Shown: positions 1-11,020 of the stretch, piece by piece
Layout: each line of letters begins with the position of its first letter
How positions within the stretch are numbered: the first letter of the stretch is position 1
DNA from: Hymenopus coronatus
Taxonomy: Eukaryota; Arthropoda; Insecta; Mantodea; Hymenopodidae
DNA: 64,000 nucleotides
Assembly (NCBI GenBank): GCA_030762935.1
Contig: CM060886.1
Span: 37,500,509-37,564,508 of the forward strand
Direction: 5' to 3'
Program-made: the position numbers and the translations under genes
The notes under the pieces: generated by a model
The model's database searches: none
What the model saw: only the letters and a program-made list of their open reading frames with translations
What the model was told of the DNA's origin: nothing

Positions 1-207
1 TATACTGTCTATTCTAGAGGCATTTCCTTAATGTTTCATAAAATGTAATTCGTAACGCTAGAAGTATATAACCCGAAGGCCGTATGTTCGTTTTCTGTTG
101 TACAGTTTATTTGTTTGCTTGTTTTTCCCCCCCTTCTTCAACAATAACACTTAACACAATTTACTTGATTCTGCTCACCGTGTGCTGGAGCATGTCTGTG
201 ATACATG

Positions 208-468
208 GATTGCCTCCGTGGTCAAGTGACGTCCCGGGTTCGGTTCCCGTCAGGAGCGTGTAATTTTTCTTTAACTAGAATTATTCCCTATCCCCCGCAT
301 AGTTCTGGAAGTGTGAATGTGAGAGCAAATGTGCGTGTGTTTAGTGATATAAAGTTTATTAACTTAATGTTCTAAACCTATAGTAATACAAGTTGTTACA
401 CAAGTCAAAGTCCATGGTATGACCATAGAAATTAAAGGAGACTATACAAATGAAACAATTAAAAAAAG
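208..468 (+). mobile_element. SINE-B, tRNA-derived SINE, near full length
   Basis: The head reads TGCCTCCGTGGTCAAGTGAC and carries a B-box-like GTCCCGGGTTCGGTTCCC, so it derives from a tRNA and would be transcribed by RNA polymerase III. The middle (CCCTATCCCCCGCATAG...GTGCGTGTGTTTAG) and the tail (GAAACAATTAAAAAA) match copies at 48207 and 60338. About 22 bp of the tRNA part is missing compared with the 48207 copy. The A-rich tail runs straight into an H1 copy. Confidence 0.85.
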
Positions 469-469
469 A

Positions 470-1370
470 ATCCGATGTGTTACACTCACATGACTTTCTC
501 CAACCGTTCTACAAACTTCTTACATAAGATTATTCTTCTTTCTGCACCTTGTTAATCGAGGTATTCAGCAAAATGTTCTTATTACTTAGTTCCTTATAAG
601 TAGGAAAAAAATAAAAGGGAATACACTAAGCTAAATCGATAGTCAAATGTTTTAAAAGCTGCCGTTATGCGATTGTCATTACAAATCGCTTCTTTCCTTG
701 GCCAGGAGTAGAACAAAAGAAAAACGGACACTCCCGTCTGAGAAAAGTATAAGTACTTCACAACTGAAACTAATAACAATGAATACCTCGAAAACGGTAA
801 GCTCCACAAAAAAAAAAAATGTATATGACATAAGTTGTGCATTTTAACAAGGCCTACATTTTTTGTACAGCAAGTTTTTGTCTATCTCTTACGGTTTACT
901 AGTTATGCCAAATTAAGCAAAATTCATCCAGAATAAACAGGTCTTTAGAAGCTATTCCCAGAAATTTCAAGATATACATTTTATTTGTCAAGTAAATATC
1001 TTTAATATGCGACATTTTAATCAAAATCGTTACGCATTTTTAAGAAAATCAAAATTTTCGAAAAATGTTCCATGTAAAGGGTAGTTTAGGGTGGGGGTAT
1101 TTTTCTCAAAATCTTCGTGCCGCATCCCTGGAAGATACTGAACTTAAATACCAAGTTTGGTATTTTAGCTAGTTTTCGTTTTTGAGTTATCGTGTTCACA
1201 GACACACGGACACACACACACACGGACCTTTTTCTGGAAATGCTTTTTTTTGGATTCAGGGGTCCTAAAACATGTATTTCCGGTGAAATCTCGACATAGA
1301 CTTTTTGGGTGGAATACAATACTTCTCTATCGCTATGTACATTGCACATACGGGGCTAGAGAAAGTAAAA
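470..1370 (+). mobile_element. H1a copy (Helentron/HINE-like repeat), full length
   Basis: The copy starts TCCGATGTGTTACACTCACA, continues through ACTTTCTCCA, and has the H1a middle block GGCCAGGAGTAGAACAAAAG. A short CA tract lies at about 1203-1224. It ends with a decayed palindrome around TATGTACATTGCACATA and GAGAAAGTAAAA. Open frames inside it, including an 82-residue one on the minus strand, recur in other copies at the same place, so they are repeat sequence and not a host gene. Confidence 0.85.
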
Positions 1371-1805
1371 ATGTATACACCTCTGAACTTGCAGATATGT
1401 GCCTTATTTATAGTAAACCGGGAAATTCTGGTTATTCGCCACACCAGAAATTTTGAATAGAATATGATAATTGTTCCTTTACTGCTATCATTTTGCTTTG
1501 AAAATGCTAACGCAGGTTGCCATTTGGAGCAGTTCCTACAAAACTGTGATAAAGACATTCTTATTCTTTCTTACTCACATATTAAAATGCTGCCACGGTT
1601 TCTCCTGCTGTGAGCGGTAGTCTGTTTCCGACTGTATCAGGTGACATGCTTTTAATAATACATTTTAACGATTTCGATTACATCGAGTGCATTATGCGGA
1701 CTTTTTGAGGATTCGGAATCTGATGGAAATGAACGTTTATCAGCAAAAACTGATGGCATCATGCCAAATCGCTACTTGCTGGTCACCAAACCTCTTTCTG
1801 TCCTT
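1371..1805. other. No feature seen
   Basis: This stretch is unassigned AT-rich sequence. Short open frames are present, but none resembles a known protein and I see no match elsewhere in the window. Confidence 0.5.
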
Positions 1806-1845
1806 TCGCCCTCCGTGGTGTAATGGATACCATGCTAACTTCATA

Positions 1846-3154
1846 TATAGGGTGTATATAAATGAATATCGGGGTTTTAATCCTTTATAATATTTATTAC
1901 ATTCAACTTACAGTTATGAATGATATGTCAAATGAAAAAGCAACTCAAACAGTTTTACCAAGAAGCTTATAAATGTTCAATGTGACTACCCTTTGTCACA
2001 CGGCACACATCAAGTCTATAGCCGAGTTCTTCCCAAATGTTGATAAGTGAGTATTCAGTAATTGTAGCAACAGCTGATTCAATCCGATTTCTTAATTCAG
2101 GGAGGTCAGCTGGTAGCGGAAACACGTACACACGATCCTTGATGAAGCCCCAAAGGTAAAAATCGCATGACGTTAGGTCAGGAGTACCTGGAGGCCATGC
2201 ATAGCAAGCCCTGTCATTGGGGCCCTTGCGGCCTATCCAGCGCTTGGGTACAGTGACGTTCAACCAATCGCGTACTTCGTTATGCCAGTGAAGTGGCGCA
2301 CCATCCTGCTGAAAAAAAGTTCACTGGCTCATTTTCTTCCAACTGAGGGAAGAGCCATTGCTCAAGTGTATCAAGGTAAGAAAAGAAGTGCCAGTTACAG
2401 TAGGATCACCAAAACCGAAAGGCCCATAAACTTTTCGCCGGGATACGGCACAAAAACATTCACTTTAGGGGAATCTCGTTGCATTTGTACCATCTCGTGA
2501 GGATTTTCTGAGCCCCAGATGCAGGTGAAAGGTCGATTCATCACTGAAGATAACACGATCCATAAAATCGTCATGAAACAACATGTCGTTTGCGAATTTG
2601 GCACGTAATCCGTGGCCTGTCGGCTTTAGAGCCTGTAATAAATGTAAACGGTAAGGACGTAGCTGTAAGCGTTACAACTTTCCAAACAGTCGACACAGGT
2701 ACTTGTAATTCATGACTAGACTTCCGGACTGATTTCTTTGGGCTACGAGTGAACGAATCTCTCACTCGCTCAACAGTCTCTTCACTTACTCCTGGTCGTC
2801 CCGTGCTCTTCCCTTTACAAAGGCAGCCGGCATCTTCAAACTGAGTATACCATCTACGAATGTTTTTATCACTAGGAGGATCACAACCGAACTTATTACG
2901 GAACGCATGTTACACAGTAACTACAGTTTCGGTCTTTGCAAACTGCAAACGCTTTCTGTTTACTAGTCGTCATCTTTGCTACTACCGCTGTCTAGCGGAT
3001 TGCGGCAGAAGCATTGCACGCACATGCGCACTTGTGCCAACAAACAAAACTGTTTCAGTTGCTTCATCATTTGACATATCATTTATAACTAAGTTGAATG
3101 TAATAAGTATTATAAAGAGTTAAAACTCCGATATTCATTTATGTACACGCTGTA
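1846..3154 (-). mobile_element. Mariner-like (IS630-Tc1-mariner) DNA transposon
   Basis: Both ends carry matching inverted repeats of about 60 bp: TAGGGTGTATATAAATGAAT at the left, and the complement of ATTCATTTATGTACACGCTG at the right. Each end is flanked by TA, the target duplication of this superfamily. The 1.3-kb interior holds a broken transposase on the minus strand. The element interrupts a SINE-A copy, so it inserted later than that SINE. Confidence 0.92.
1967..2970 (-). pseudogene. Mariner-like transposase, frameshifted
   Basis: Reading right to left, the pieces follow the order of a mariner-like transposase. They are a start at MTTSKQKAF (about 2970), a helix-turn-helix region (GRPGVSEETVERVRDSF, then SPKKSVRKSSHELQVPVST, about 2800-2690), the first catalytic Asp in DRVIFSDESTFHL (about 2535), and SENPHEMVQMQRDSPKVNVF. 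Next come the second Asp in QQDGAPLHW (about 2310), WPPGTPDLTSCDFYLWG with the third Asp (about 2190), and the C-terminus DVCRVTKGSHIEHL at 1967. The pieces lie in different frames, with several frameshifts, so the gene is dead. The gap between second and third Asp (46 residues to CDF, 41 to PDL) is longer than the 34 of classical mariner. Confidence 0.88.
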
Positions 3155-3398
3155 TTTCAAATCCGACGGAGGGCAATGAATTTTTTCGAGCGTAAAAATC
3201 CGTAGCATGGCTTCCTTCGGAAGGGAAGTCAAGCCGTTGGTCCCATGTCGTAGATTTACGGCACGTAAAAGAACCTCAAAACTGATAGAGATGCCTCTGA
3301 GCAAAATTAAGCGGTCTTTCACGCCTAATTTAGAATGGGACGCTGAGAACCACAGCAGTTAAAGAGCGTCCATAAGTAACACGCCATTTATATTTTCT

Positions 3399-4098
3399 TT
3401 GTGTGCTTTGAACTTTTAACGGAGTTGTCATACACCGTCTTTCGTGACGGAGACACTAGTGGCTTTGAACTAACTGTGAAATACTCTTGATAGACAAAAC
3501 GATCGGCATGTTAACAGTCGACCTGAAAACTCAAAGTTGAAGAATAATCTAATATTGATTTAGTTTTCTCCAGAACATGATGGTCTTCAAACGGGACCGC
3601 TCCTCCCTGCCACTAGGCAATACCATTAGCTAACAAAATACGGCCCTGTACTAGTGGCGAGAGGCAACGGAGTAAAATTTCTGTTTCTTGGAGATTCTGT
3701 AGAATCTGCTTGCAAATTCAGAATCGCGCCTCAGTTAAGGGACCATAAGTGGAACATTTGGCAACAACGAGGGTTGGTCTCTAACCGCACGCTTCCTAAT
3801 CCCAAACTTAAGAGCGGGACAGAGTTATGTTCTAAGAATACTGTACTGGTATAGAAGCCACCGTAGCGGCTGGATGTCCAATAGTTTTTAATGTTAATGT
3901 GGTGTAGAATTGTCGACACTTAAATAAAGAATTCTTATCAGTTTGTAATTAATTAATTTATTTCTTCTGCCTTCATTGGTGAACTTAATGAAATTTCTAT
4001 TGTTCTAAACATAATTGTGTAAGTTATACAAACGCTCCAAATGTTAATTGCCGACATAGTCAGTGACATTTAAAGAAAGAGCCGTCATTCTGCAAATT
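3399..4098. other. No feature seen
   Basis: This is unassigned sequence. The open frames at 3654-3854 and 3731-3919 overlap on opposite strands and resemble nothing I know. Confidence 0.5.
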
Positions 4099-4790
4099 GC
4101 TGATGCTCTATGCCTGCGAAGTGTGGGGTATGGCAGCAGACTCCTGGCTTCTCTGGTTACAGCTGGTACAGAATAGAGGTCTCCGGTCCATATATTCTGT
4201 ATGTCGACGTTTCCCTTTGATGGTACAACATGAAGCTTCGGCCCTCCGATATGTGGAAGATGTTATTAGGCGCCGGGCTCAAAAATTCTACGCCAGATTG
4301 GGCGACCATGAAAACGCACTTGTCAGATCTATGGGGGAGTACTTACCCTCTGAACGCCGAAAGAGGCGGTTCCGGTTTCCCCGCATGGCTTGTGGCCACT
4401 CCCGGTAACAACGGCTTTAAACCAGCCAACAGCGTAATAGCTGAACAAAGCACTCCCCCCTCCCATTGGGAAAGGTCTATCAAAATTTCACCACCAAATT
4501 AAATAAAAAAAATAAACACCAGCGGAGCAGAGGAAAGGATGCTGCTGCTGAAAATGCAACCGCTCGAGGAGCCAACCAGCGCTACCTCCTTAACACCAAC
4601 ACTCGAAAACTCCAAAATTTCAACCTTCACCTCATTCCTGTGGTTAAACCCTTACCAGGGTAGGTACACAACAACAACAACAACAACAACACCACCACCA
4701 CCACCACCACCACCACCACCACCACCACCACCACCACCACCACCTAGGCTCACCACGAGCCTACCAGACACGCACGCACGCACTGCAAAT
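4099..4790 (+). mobile_element. Jockey-type LINE, 5'-truncated 3' end
   Basis: The sequence closely matches the longer copy at 62987-64000. It encodes the extreme C-terminus of the reverse transcriptase polyprotein: MLYACEVWGMAADSW, LQLVQNRGLRSIYSVCRRFP, then DVIRRRAQKFYARLG. It continues into a 3' UTR (CACCAGCGGAGCAGAG..., TACCAGGGTAGGTACACA, CCTAGGCTCACCACGAGCCT). The 5' end is cut off at about 4099, the usual result of incomplete target-primed reverse transcription. The frame ends early (GHSR, stop at about 4408) because this copy has CACTCCCGG where the other has CACCCGG. Confidence 0.85.
4663..4743 (+). repeat. (CAA)n(CCA)n microsatellite inside the LINE 3' UTR
   Basis: About 7 CAA units are followed by about 18 CCA units. 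In the sister LINE copy the same place reads only ACACAGCAACAACACC (about 63933-63948), so the tract grew after insertion. In forward frames it would encode poly-Thr or poly-Pro, an artefact. Confidence 0.95.
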
Positions 4791-5323
4791 TGGTTTTTCA
4801 GTGGGATTGTCATAGCTTATTTTCAGCTATACCTATAAAACACAATAGCCTGTAGAATATCAAAGCAATGTGTCCCTTATTGCCTACAGAACTTTGATAA
4901 TACCAAGATATAGTTTGTGATAAATGTCTTATCTCGAAAATATTTTAAATTAACATTCATTCCTACACCAATTCTTACATACAGTTAGACTGGAAACTAA
5001 AAAAGAAATTCATACATACAAAAGTTTACCTCAAAAGTAAATAACTAACCTTTTTTTTATTTGATGTGCCTAGTCTTTGAACTTTCATGGTTTTAAACAT
5101 CTTGTTTGTTGAATTTTGCTGGTTTTTAAACGATTATTCCTTTGAGTTTTTTTTAGCGTTTTTAGCAGTATAAATTAAGTATCGTAAATTAGCTATAGCA
5201 TTATGCAGCGTTCTAATGAATTTGCCGTCTAATTGCAATCAGAAACACACAGACACCAACCCATGTTATTTGTAAAAAGACTATAGTATTAATTTTTAGG
5301 ACTGAAAATTCAATATTAAATTA
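4791..5323. other. No feature seen
   Basis: This is AT-rich sequence without recognisable repeats or coding signal. Confidence 0.5.
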
Positions 5324-6170
5324 CTACTTTCTCTAGCCCGTATGTACAATATATATAGTGGATGCAGAAATTATTGTATTGCAACCAAAAATTCGATACC
5401 GTGATTTCACCGGAAATACATGTTTTAGGACCCCCTGAATCAAAAAGGAGCATTTTCAGAAAAAAGTGCGTGTGTGCATGTCTGTGTCTGTGGACAACAA
5501 AGGCTCGAAAATGAAAAGACGGTTAAATACCAAACTTGGTATTTAAATTTCGTATTTTCCAAGGATGCGACACAAAGATTTTCCAGAAAAATGTTCGAAA
5601 ATTTTGTTTTCCTTAAAAATGCTCGAAAATTTTGTTTTCCTTAAAAATGTCTCTAATGATGTGATTAAAATGCCACATATTAAAGCCATTTCCATCTTGA
5701 ATTTTCGGGGAATAGCTTATGAATACCTGCTTATTCTGGATGAATTTTGTATAACTAGTAAACTGTAAGAAATAGGTAAAAACTTACTACACAAAAATAT
5801 AGATCTCGTTAAAATACACAATTTATGTTATATACATTTTTTCGTAGAGTTTACCGTTTTCGAGGTATTCCTTTTTATTATTTTCAGTTGTAAAGTACTC
5901 AGGAAGTGTCCGTTTTTCTTTTGTTCTACTCCTGGCCAAGCAAAGAAGCGATTTGCAGTGACAATCGCATAACGATTGCTTTTAAAACATTTGACTATCG
6001 CTTTAGCATAGCGCATTCCTTTAGTTCCCTTCTACTTATAAGGGACTAAGTAATAAGATTATTTTGCTAGAGTTTATCTCGATTAGCATGGTGTAGAAAA
6101 AATATCTTTTGTAAGAGGTTTGTTTGTAGAGCAGCTAGAGTAAGTCATGTGAGTGTAAACACATCAGATT
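5324..6170 (-). mobile_element. H1a copy, full length
   Basis: The palindrome end is at the left (ACTTTCTCTAGCCCGTATGT) and the TCTGATGTG end at the right (GTGTAAACACATCAGA). It carries the H1a block CTACTCCTGGCCAAGCAAAG. The GT tract is short. A 28-bp tandem duplication unique to this copy lies at 5593-5648. Confidence 0.85.
5593..5648. repeat. 28-bp tandem duplication within H1
   Basis: Two adjacent units, each running TCGAAAATTTTGTTTTCCTT then AAAAATG, start at 5595 and 5623. Other H1 copies have one unit, so the duplication arose in this copy. Confidence 0.85.
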
Positions 6171-7397
6171 TTTTTTTTCTTAGTAGTCATGTTTGCCTGG
6201 TGGAAAAGAAATGTATATAAATAACTTCATCACTTTGTGCGAAGAAGTTGGTTGACCTCGGGCTAATGAAATGTCGTTTTGTAACATGGAGGTTAAGATA
6301 GTTATAACCAGGAGCGGAAGTACATGTTTTACTGGAACCGGAAATGTATAATGCTAAGCAGGACTCGTTGAAGGATGCGAGTTCGTGCAAGGGTTGAGTA
6401 ATTTAAGTGCAGGACAAGGGTGAAGGGATCTCAGCGGGACTTCTGGGAGAGAGATTAAGTTAGCGCCGTGCTTGTTCGTACTTACCCACAGTCCTTGCTG
6501 AGCAGAAGATTCATTTAGTTGATTAACACAATCATTTCGCACTGTTGCCATTGTTAATGCATGTCCACGTTGTTTACCAGAAAAAATGTAAATTTCTTTA
6601 AATTACAGTAATTATGAGTTGTTCAGAAATATGAGTTGCTTACAGTTTTACTAAAGCTTCTTTTCTGTGAGCGACAATGTGACAATCAATGTAATTGCAA
6701 TAAATATACTCCCTAGAATAATTGTTTCAAAGTTATTGCAATATAATTGTGGAAAGTATTGCAAAAGGTATGGACGAGGTGAGATTATTAATGTATGAGC
6801 CTATCATGGAATTATCTTCTTCGAGTATTTCTTTTCGCTTGCTGCATTTTGTCCACACCTTTCAAAATTCCATGTAGTCAGGATTATTTCCTTTATAATT
6901 TGTGTGCATTTGCCAAGGAAACGTATTCCTGAAAAACAAATTGTAAGTATCTTTTTGATGGACCTCGCTTAAGCGTTTAAATATGCATCAAAATAGTGGA
7001 CAAATCCACGAATCTTATTTTGCTGTCGAAAGCTAAAGACCTATCTTTTACAGCAAAAACTCTTCCCTGGATCTCATCCCACTCAATATATTTATTCTTT
7101 TTATAAGTAGGTGTATTCTTAGTGACCTATTCAATTTCATTTTCTCTTACTGATCATTTTCTGTTTTATTCCTTCAATTTGTTCTTCTAAAATGGTTTAT
7201 TTATTGTTTCACGTATTGAGTTGCATACTTTGACATTCCGTATTCTAAATTAATTAGTTGCTCTTCGTCACTTCGTGCGAGTTTAAGTGCTTATACAAAA
7301 ATACTAGGCGGATTATTTTCAAATAATAATTATGTCTTTCGAATATGCATTTCGGCTGCAGAATGCCGCTTTCTCTTTGAAACACTTCCTTAGTTGT
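6171..7397. other. No feature seen
   Basis: This is unassigned sequence. Open frames of about 65 residues on the minus strand at 6187-6551 have no recognisable motif. I see no match to other parts of the window. Confidence 0.5.
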
Positions 7398-7667
7398 TTT
7401 ACTTTTTCTACACCTTCATGTACAGAGAGTATAGAGAATGTATTGCACTCCACCCAAAAATTTGATATCGAAATTTCACATCGAATAGATATCGATACCT
7501 TGTTTTGGGTTCCCCTGAATCCAAAAAAGGAATTTTTAGAAAAAGGTCCGTGTGTGTCCGATAACTAAAAACGATAAGTAGGTAAAATACCAAACTTTAT
7601 ATTTAAGTTTAGTACCTTCCAGAGATGCGACAAACTATGTACATGGTATGTGTAGAGAAAGTAAAAA
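7398..7667 (-). mobile_element. H1 fold-back derivative
   Basis: It begins with the palindrome end (TTTACTTTTTCTACACC) and runs through CACTCCACCCAAAAATTTGA as far as CCAGAGATGCGACA. It then switches directly to the same terminal sequence in inverted orientation (CTATGTACATGGTATGTGTA, GAGAAAGTAAAAAA). Both ends of this 270-bp derivative are therefore the palindrome end, and the rest of the element is gone. Confidence 0.75.
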
Positions 7668-8282
7668 ATGAAATGTGTAAAAATTGATGGTTTAATATAT
7701 ATGAAAATGGAGAATATAAAAAAAACTGAAGAAATTATAACCTCTTCTGGAGTATTTAAATGGTTTATCTTTGCAATGCAAATGTAATTTAAGTTTATAT
7801 TGCATCAATGTTAATTTTTAGGTCGATATGCATGACGGATACGCTCACAAATGTATTCGGGGTGATATTTCAGTCCTAGAAAAGCGCTTTTTTGCATGGT
7901 TGTTCGCGTTGAAAGTTGAAAATTGTGTCGATTGTAATCGGAGAAATCTACTCCACTTAACACCTTGAAGTATTAGTAAATCAGTGACTTTAAGAGTGGA
8001 AACATTGGGTCATTTGAATAAAAGTCAGTAAACTTTTATACTTGCATTATTTTTAGTCAATACTGATAAATTGAATTAACCATAAATAATTACTTATTAG
8101 TGATAATTTATTACTTTTACTTGTTCAATAATTACTAGTTTTTCCAGAAAATACTTAAAATTTGTTTAAACATTTAGTGATTACTGGTTGATTTAAGTAT
8201 TTCCTGGAATATTTTTAAGTTTGCTGTAGAGTTGACTTGCAAAAGTAGCTGCAAATTACTGACAGTAATTTTTATCCACACG
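7668..8282. other. No feature seen
   Basis: This is AT-rich unassigned sequence. Confidence 0.5.
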
Positions 8283-8668
8283 CCAGGTAAAGAGCTACAA
8301 TAAGAGAAGTAATGTTAGTCCCAGTGATTTAAAAAGTTTCTGAGATTTTGAAAGTGAAACTGTAAACCTTTTAACAAACTGTTTTCTAGATGTAGGATGA
8401 AACAAGGAGTGGAATATTAAGTTCACATCCGAAAATGAGCCATTTTTTAAACTATTTAGTTGACCCAGTAGCAGGAGATTTTGGTAATCAACATTCCACG
8501 GTGTGCAAGACCATAGACTACGTGGCAAACAGAATTGAAGCAAAGGTATGTGACTGGATAAAATTTCCATCCTCAAATTTGAAATTCAAGAAGCGAAAGA
8601 AACTTGTCTTCTCGCTTTAGATTTGCTTCAGTTATTGGTGCACTTGACTGTACACACGTATGGATTGT
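8283..8668 (+). pseudogene. PIF/Harbinger transposase relic
   Basis: The clearest part is VAGDFGNQHSTVCKTIDYVA (about 8468-8527), then NRIEAKVCDWIKFPSS. This matches the N-terminal helix-turn-helix and the stretch before the catalytic core of HARBI1-type transposases. After a frameshift near 8600 it continues FRFASVIGALDCTHVWI (about 8610-8668), the GA(I/L)DCTH block that carries the first catalytic Asp of the DDE_Tnp_4 domain. Homology stops there, so the remaining catalytic residues are missing. Faint similarity may extend upstream to about 8340. No terminal repeats were found. Confidence 0.7.
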
Positions 8669-8867
8669 TACAATATGCTGCATGCGCTCCACCATGGCAA
8701 GGCCACCTATCCAGCTATTCATTTATTTATTCATTTATACTGAAAAATTTCCAAAGTATTATTTATCAGTAATAGGAAACTGTTATTCAATTAAAAATCA
8801 GTAATTACTTTTACTAAACAGTCTTAACCTTCCTTATCATGTAATTACTTATAAGAGTTTACTGATT

Positions 8868-9740
8868 TTTACTTCCTCTACACGTACTATGTACATAGTG
8901 TATAGACAAGGTATTGCACTCCACCCAAAAATTCGATACCGAGATTTCACCGGAAATATATGTTTAGGGTCCCCTGTATCCATAAAAAAGCATTTTCAGA
9001 AAAAAAAAAAAAAAAAAGAAAAAAAAAAGGTCCGTGTGCATGTGAACACAATAACTCAAAAACGAAAAGTCGGTAAAATACCAAAATTGGTATTTAAGTT
9101 TAGTATCCTCCAAGGGTGCGACACGAAGATTTTGAGAAAAATCCCCGAACCTCAAACTACCCTTTACATGGAACATTTTTCGAAAATGTTGATTTTCTAA
9201 AAAATGGCTCTAACGATTTTGATTAAAATATCGTATATTAAAGATATTTACCTGACAAATAAAATGTATATCTTGAATTTTCTAGGAATGGCCTCTGAAG
9301 ACTACTTTATTCTAAATGAATTTTATGGAATTTTGCAGAACTGCTAAACCGTAAGAGATAGACAAAAACTTAGCACACACAAAATGTAGATCACATTAAA
9401 ATACAATTTATGTTATATACATTTTTTTTGTGGAGTTGATGTTTTTTAAGATATTCCTTGTCTTTAATTTCAGCTTTGAAAAACTTATACTTTTCTCATA
9501 CGGGAAGTTGTCAACTCCTGTCCATAGAAACAAAGGAACTTCAGTCACATGGCAACCAGCTTTTGACTATCACTTTAACCTAAGATGCTCCCTATTTTCC
9601 TTCTACTTACAAGAAAGCAAGTAATAAGACTATTTCTGCTCATTTTTTCTTGATTAGCATGAAGTAAATAGAAGTAAGAGCTTTTTAACAATAATTTGTT
9701 GCAGAGATGTAGAGAAAGTCATGCGAATGGAACACATAGA
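8868..9740 (-). mobile_element. H1b copy, full length
   Basis: It starts TTTTTACTTCCTCTACACGT with an intact palindrome (ACTATGTACATAGT) and ends GAATGGAACACATAGA. The usual GT tract is replaced by an A-rich run (about 9001-9028). The interior reads close to the consensus, including the paired AATACCAAAATTGGTATTT. Confidence 0.9.
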
Positions 9741-10433
9741 TTTTTATGCAACTGACTCACGTATTATTTCCTTAATTACTACTTGCAATCTCTGAGGCGG
9801 GCCGTGAGAGGAAGTAGTCTTCACGGCTCCTGAGGCAAATAGTAGAGCAACACAAGCAATGCTAAAAGCTTTATACAAAATAGCCCCACAACCTTTTTTA
9901 TTTTGTTACAAGTTATACCTGCTGCCTATCGATCCCTGGCTTTAAAAGGAAGCAGGGGCGTGTTTCTGCACTTTTCGATCGACTGACCTTCAAAAACCCC
10001 TGTCGCTGAACTGAAGGGTAGCAAGGTCCATCCGGTAGTACAGTGTTGCCACTTATTCGCGATGAATATAAGAAATACTAGTGTAGGTAATGCCAAGTAA
10101 GAAGGACTGCATAATAAACTAAATCAGTTGAATACTAATATTGTACGCAATTTATTGAGATGTGAATTCCCGACGTAAAATGTTAGAGCTTTTAGTACAC
10201 ACGTTTTTTGGCTATCATTACCTACATACGTGGGCGCGCGCACCTCAAAAGGGAAGTGGAAGTTGTTGCTATTAAACGAAGTTAACACACATATAATTAA
10301 ATGGGAAACAGTACGAAGGCCTGACTCCACTATGATTAACAGACTCATAACATAATAATCCAATCATGTATTTAAATGTGCAAAATTGATATGACACTTA
10401 TAAAACATATATAAAAATATATATTAGGATTTC
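9741..10433. other. No feature seen
   Basis: This is unassigned sequence, locally GC-richer around 9790-10040. No repeat match or coding motif was seen. Confidence 0.5.
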
Positions 10434-10577
10434 ACTTGATTATAAGTGGTAGCCCGGCTTGTAGGCCATGGTCCAAATGAAATTACTGACGTTTCGCCGA
10501 AATCTGCGTCCGGCATCTTCAGGGAGCTGATCTAATAGATGTGTTCCCTGAAGATGCCGCTACCACTTATAATCAAG
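10434..10577 (-). repeat. Fold-back repeat with a hammerhead-like core
   Basis: The outer arms CTTGATTATAAGTGGTAGC (10434-10452) and their perfect complement (10559-10577) enclose inner arms CGGCATCTTCAGGGA (10511-10525) and TCCCTGAAGATGCCG (10545-10559). The left side keeps about 58 bp that the right side lacks. On the minus strand that part reads CTGAAGA, then GCCG...CGGC (a possible 4-bp stem), then GAAAC. This order resembles the hammerhead ribozyme core found in Penelope-like retroelements. The origin is inferred; the inverted repeat itself is plain in the sequence. Confidence 0.7.
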
Positions 10578-10715
10578 TTGAAAATTGAATTTATTTGATA
10601 TAAAGCTAGAATACCTGTTGCATATACGGACTAAATATTTAATCTTTAACATATTTTACTCAACACAGATGCCAAAGAACTAAATAAAACAGAACAAAAA
10701 TATGACAATAGCGAA

Positions 10716-10718
<3 letters not shown>

Positions 10719-10785
<67 letters not shown>
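10719..10785. repeat. (TA)n microsatellite
   Basis: An uninterrupted alternating TA run of about 67 bp lies in otherwise unassigned AT-rich sequence (10579-11020). Confidence 0.98.
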
Positions 10786-10788
<3 letters not shown>

Positions 10789-11020
10789 GTTCTGTGCACA
10801 GAGCTTTTATGTTATTAAAACTTAAGCTGAAGAATTGTATTTTTATTCTTAAATCATCCTTTATTCATAGCATTTATATAAATAATAGCACCTTAAATCA
10901 AGAATGAGTTAATAAATGAAAAAAGCCAAATCAGCAAATCCTATACTTTTGAAAAAATAATTTTTACTTCATTGACGCGGGCTCTTCAGAAATAATACGG
11001 CATTCTTATGACATTTTGTT

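Larger units (their letters stand above)
1806..3398 (+). mobile_element. SINE-A split by a mariner-like transposon
   Basis: The SINE head lies at 1806-1847 (CCTCCGTGGTGTAATGGATA). Its body resumes at 3153 with TTTCAAATCCGACGGAGGGC and runs to about 3398 (ACGCCATTTATATTT). The body contains the family hallmarks GGATTTTTTCGGGCGTAAAA-like sequence, CTTCCTTCGGAAGGGAAG, TCGTAGATTTACGGCAC and CTCTGAGCAAAATTAAGCGG. These are shared with copies at 25717, 30432, 37428 and 45027. The break falls in the tRNA-like part at a TA dinucleotide. Confidence 0.85.

Noticed and set aside
594..842. 82-residue hydrophobic minus-strand protein
   Set aside because: The same frame recurs at the same position in other H1a copies, and it is repeat sequence.
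10719..10785. Centromeric or telomeric repeat
   Set aside because: It is a single short TA microsatellite; no TTAGG-type array is present in the window.
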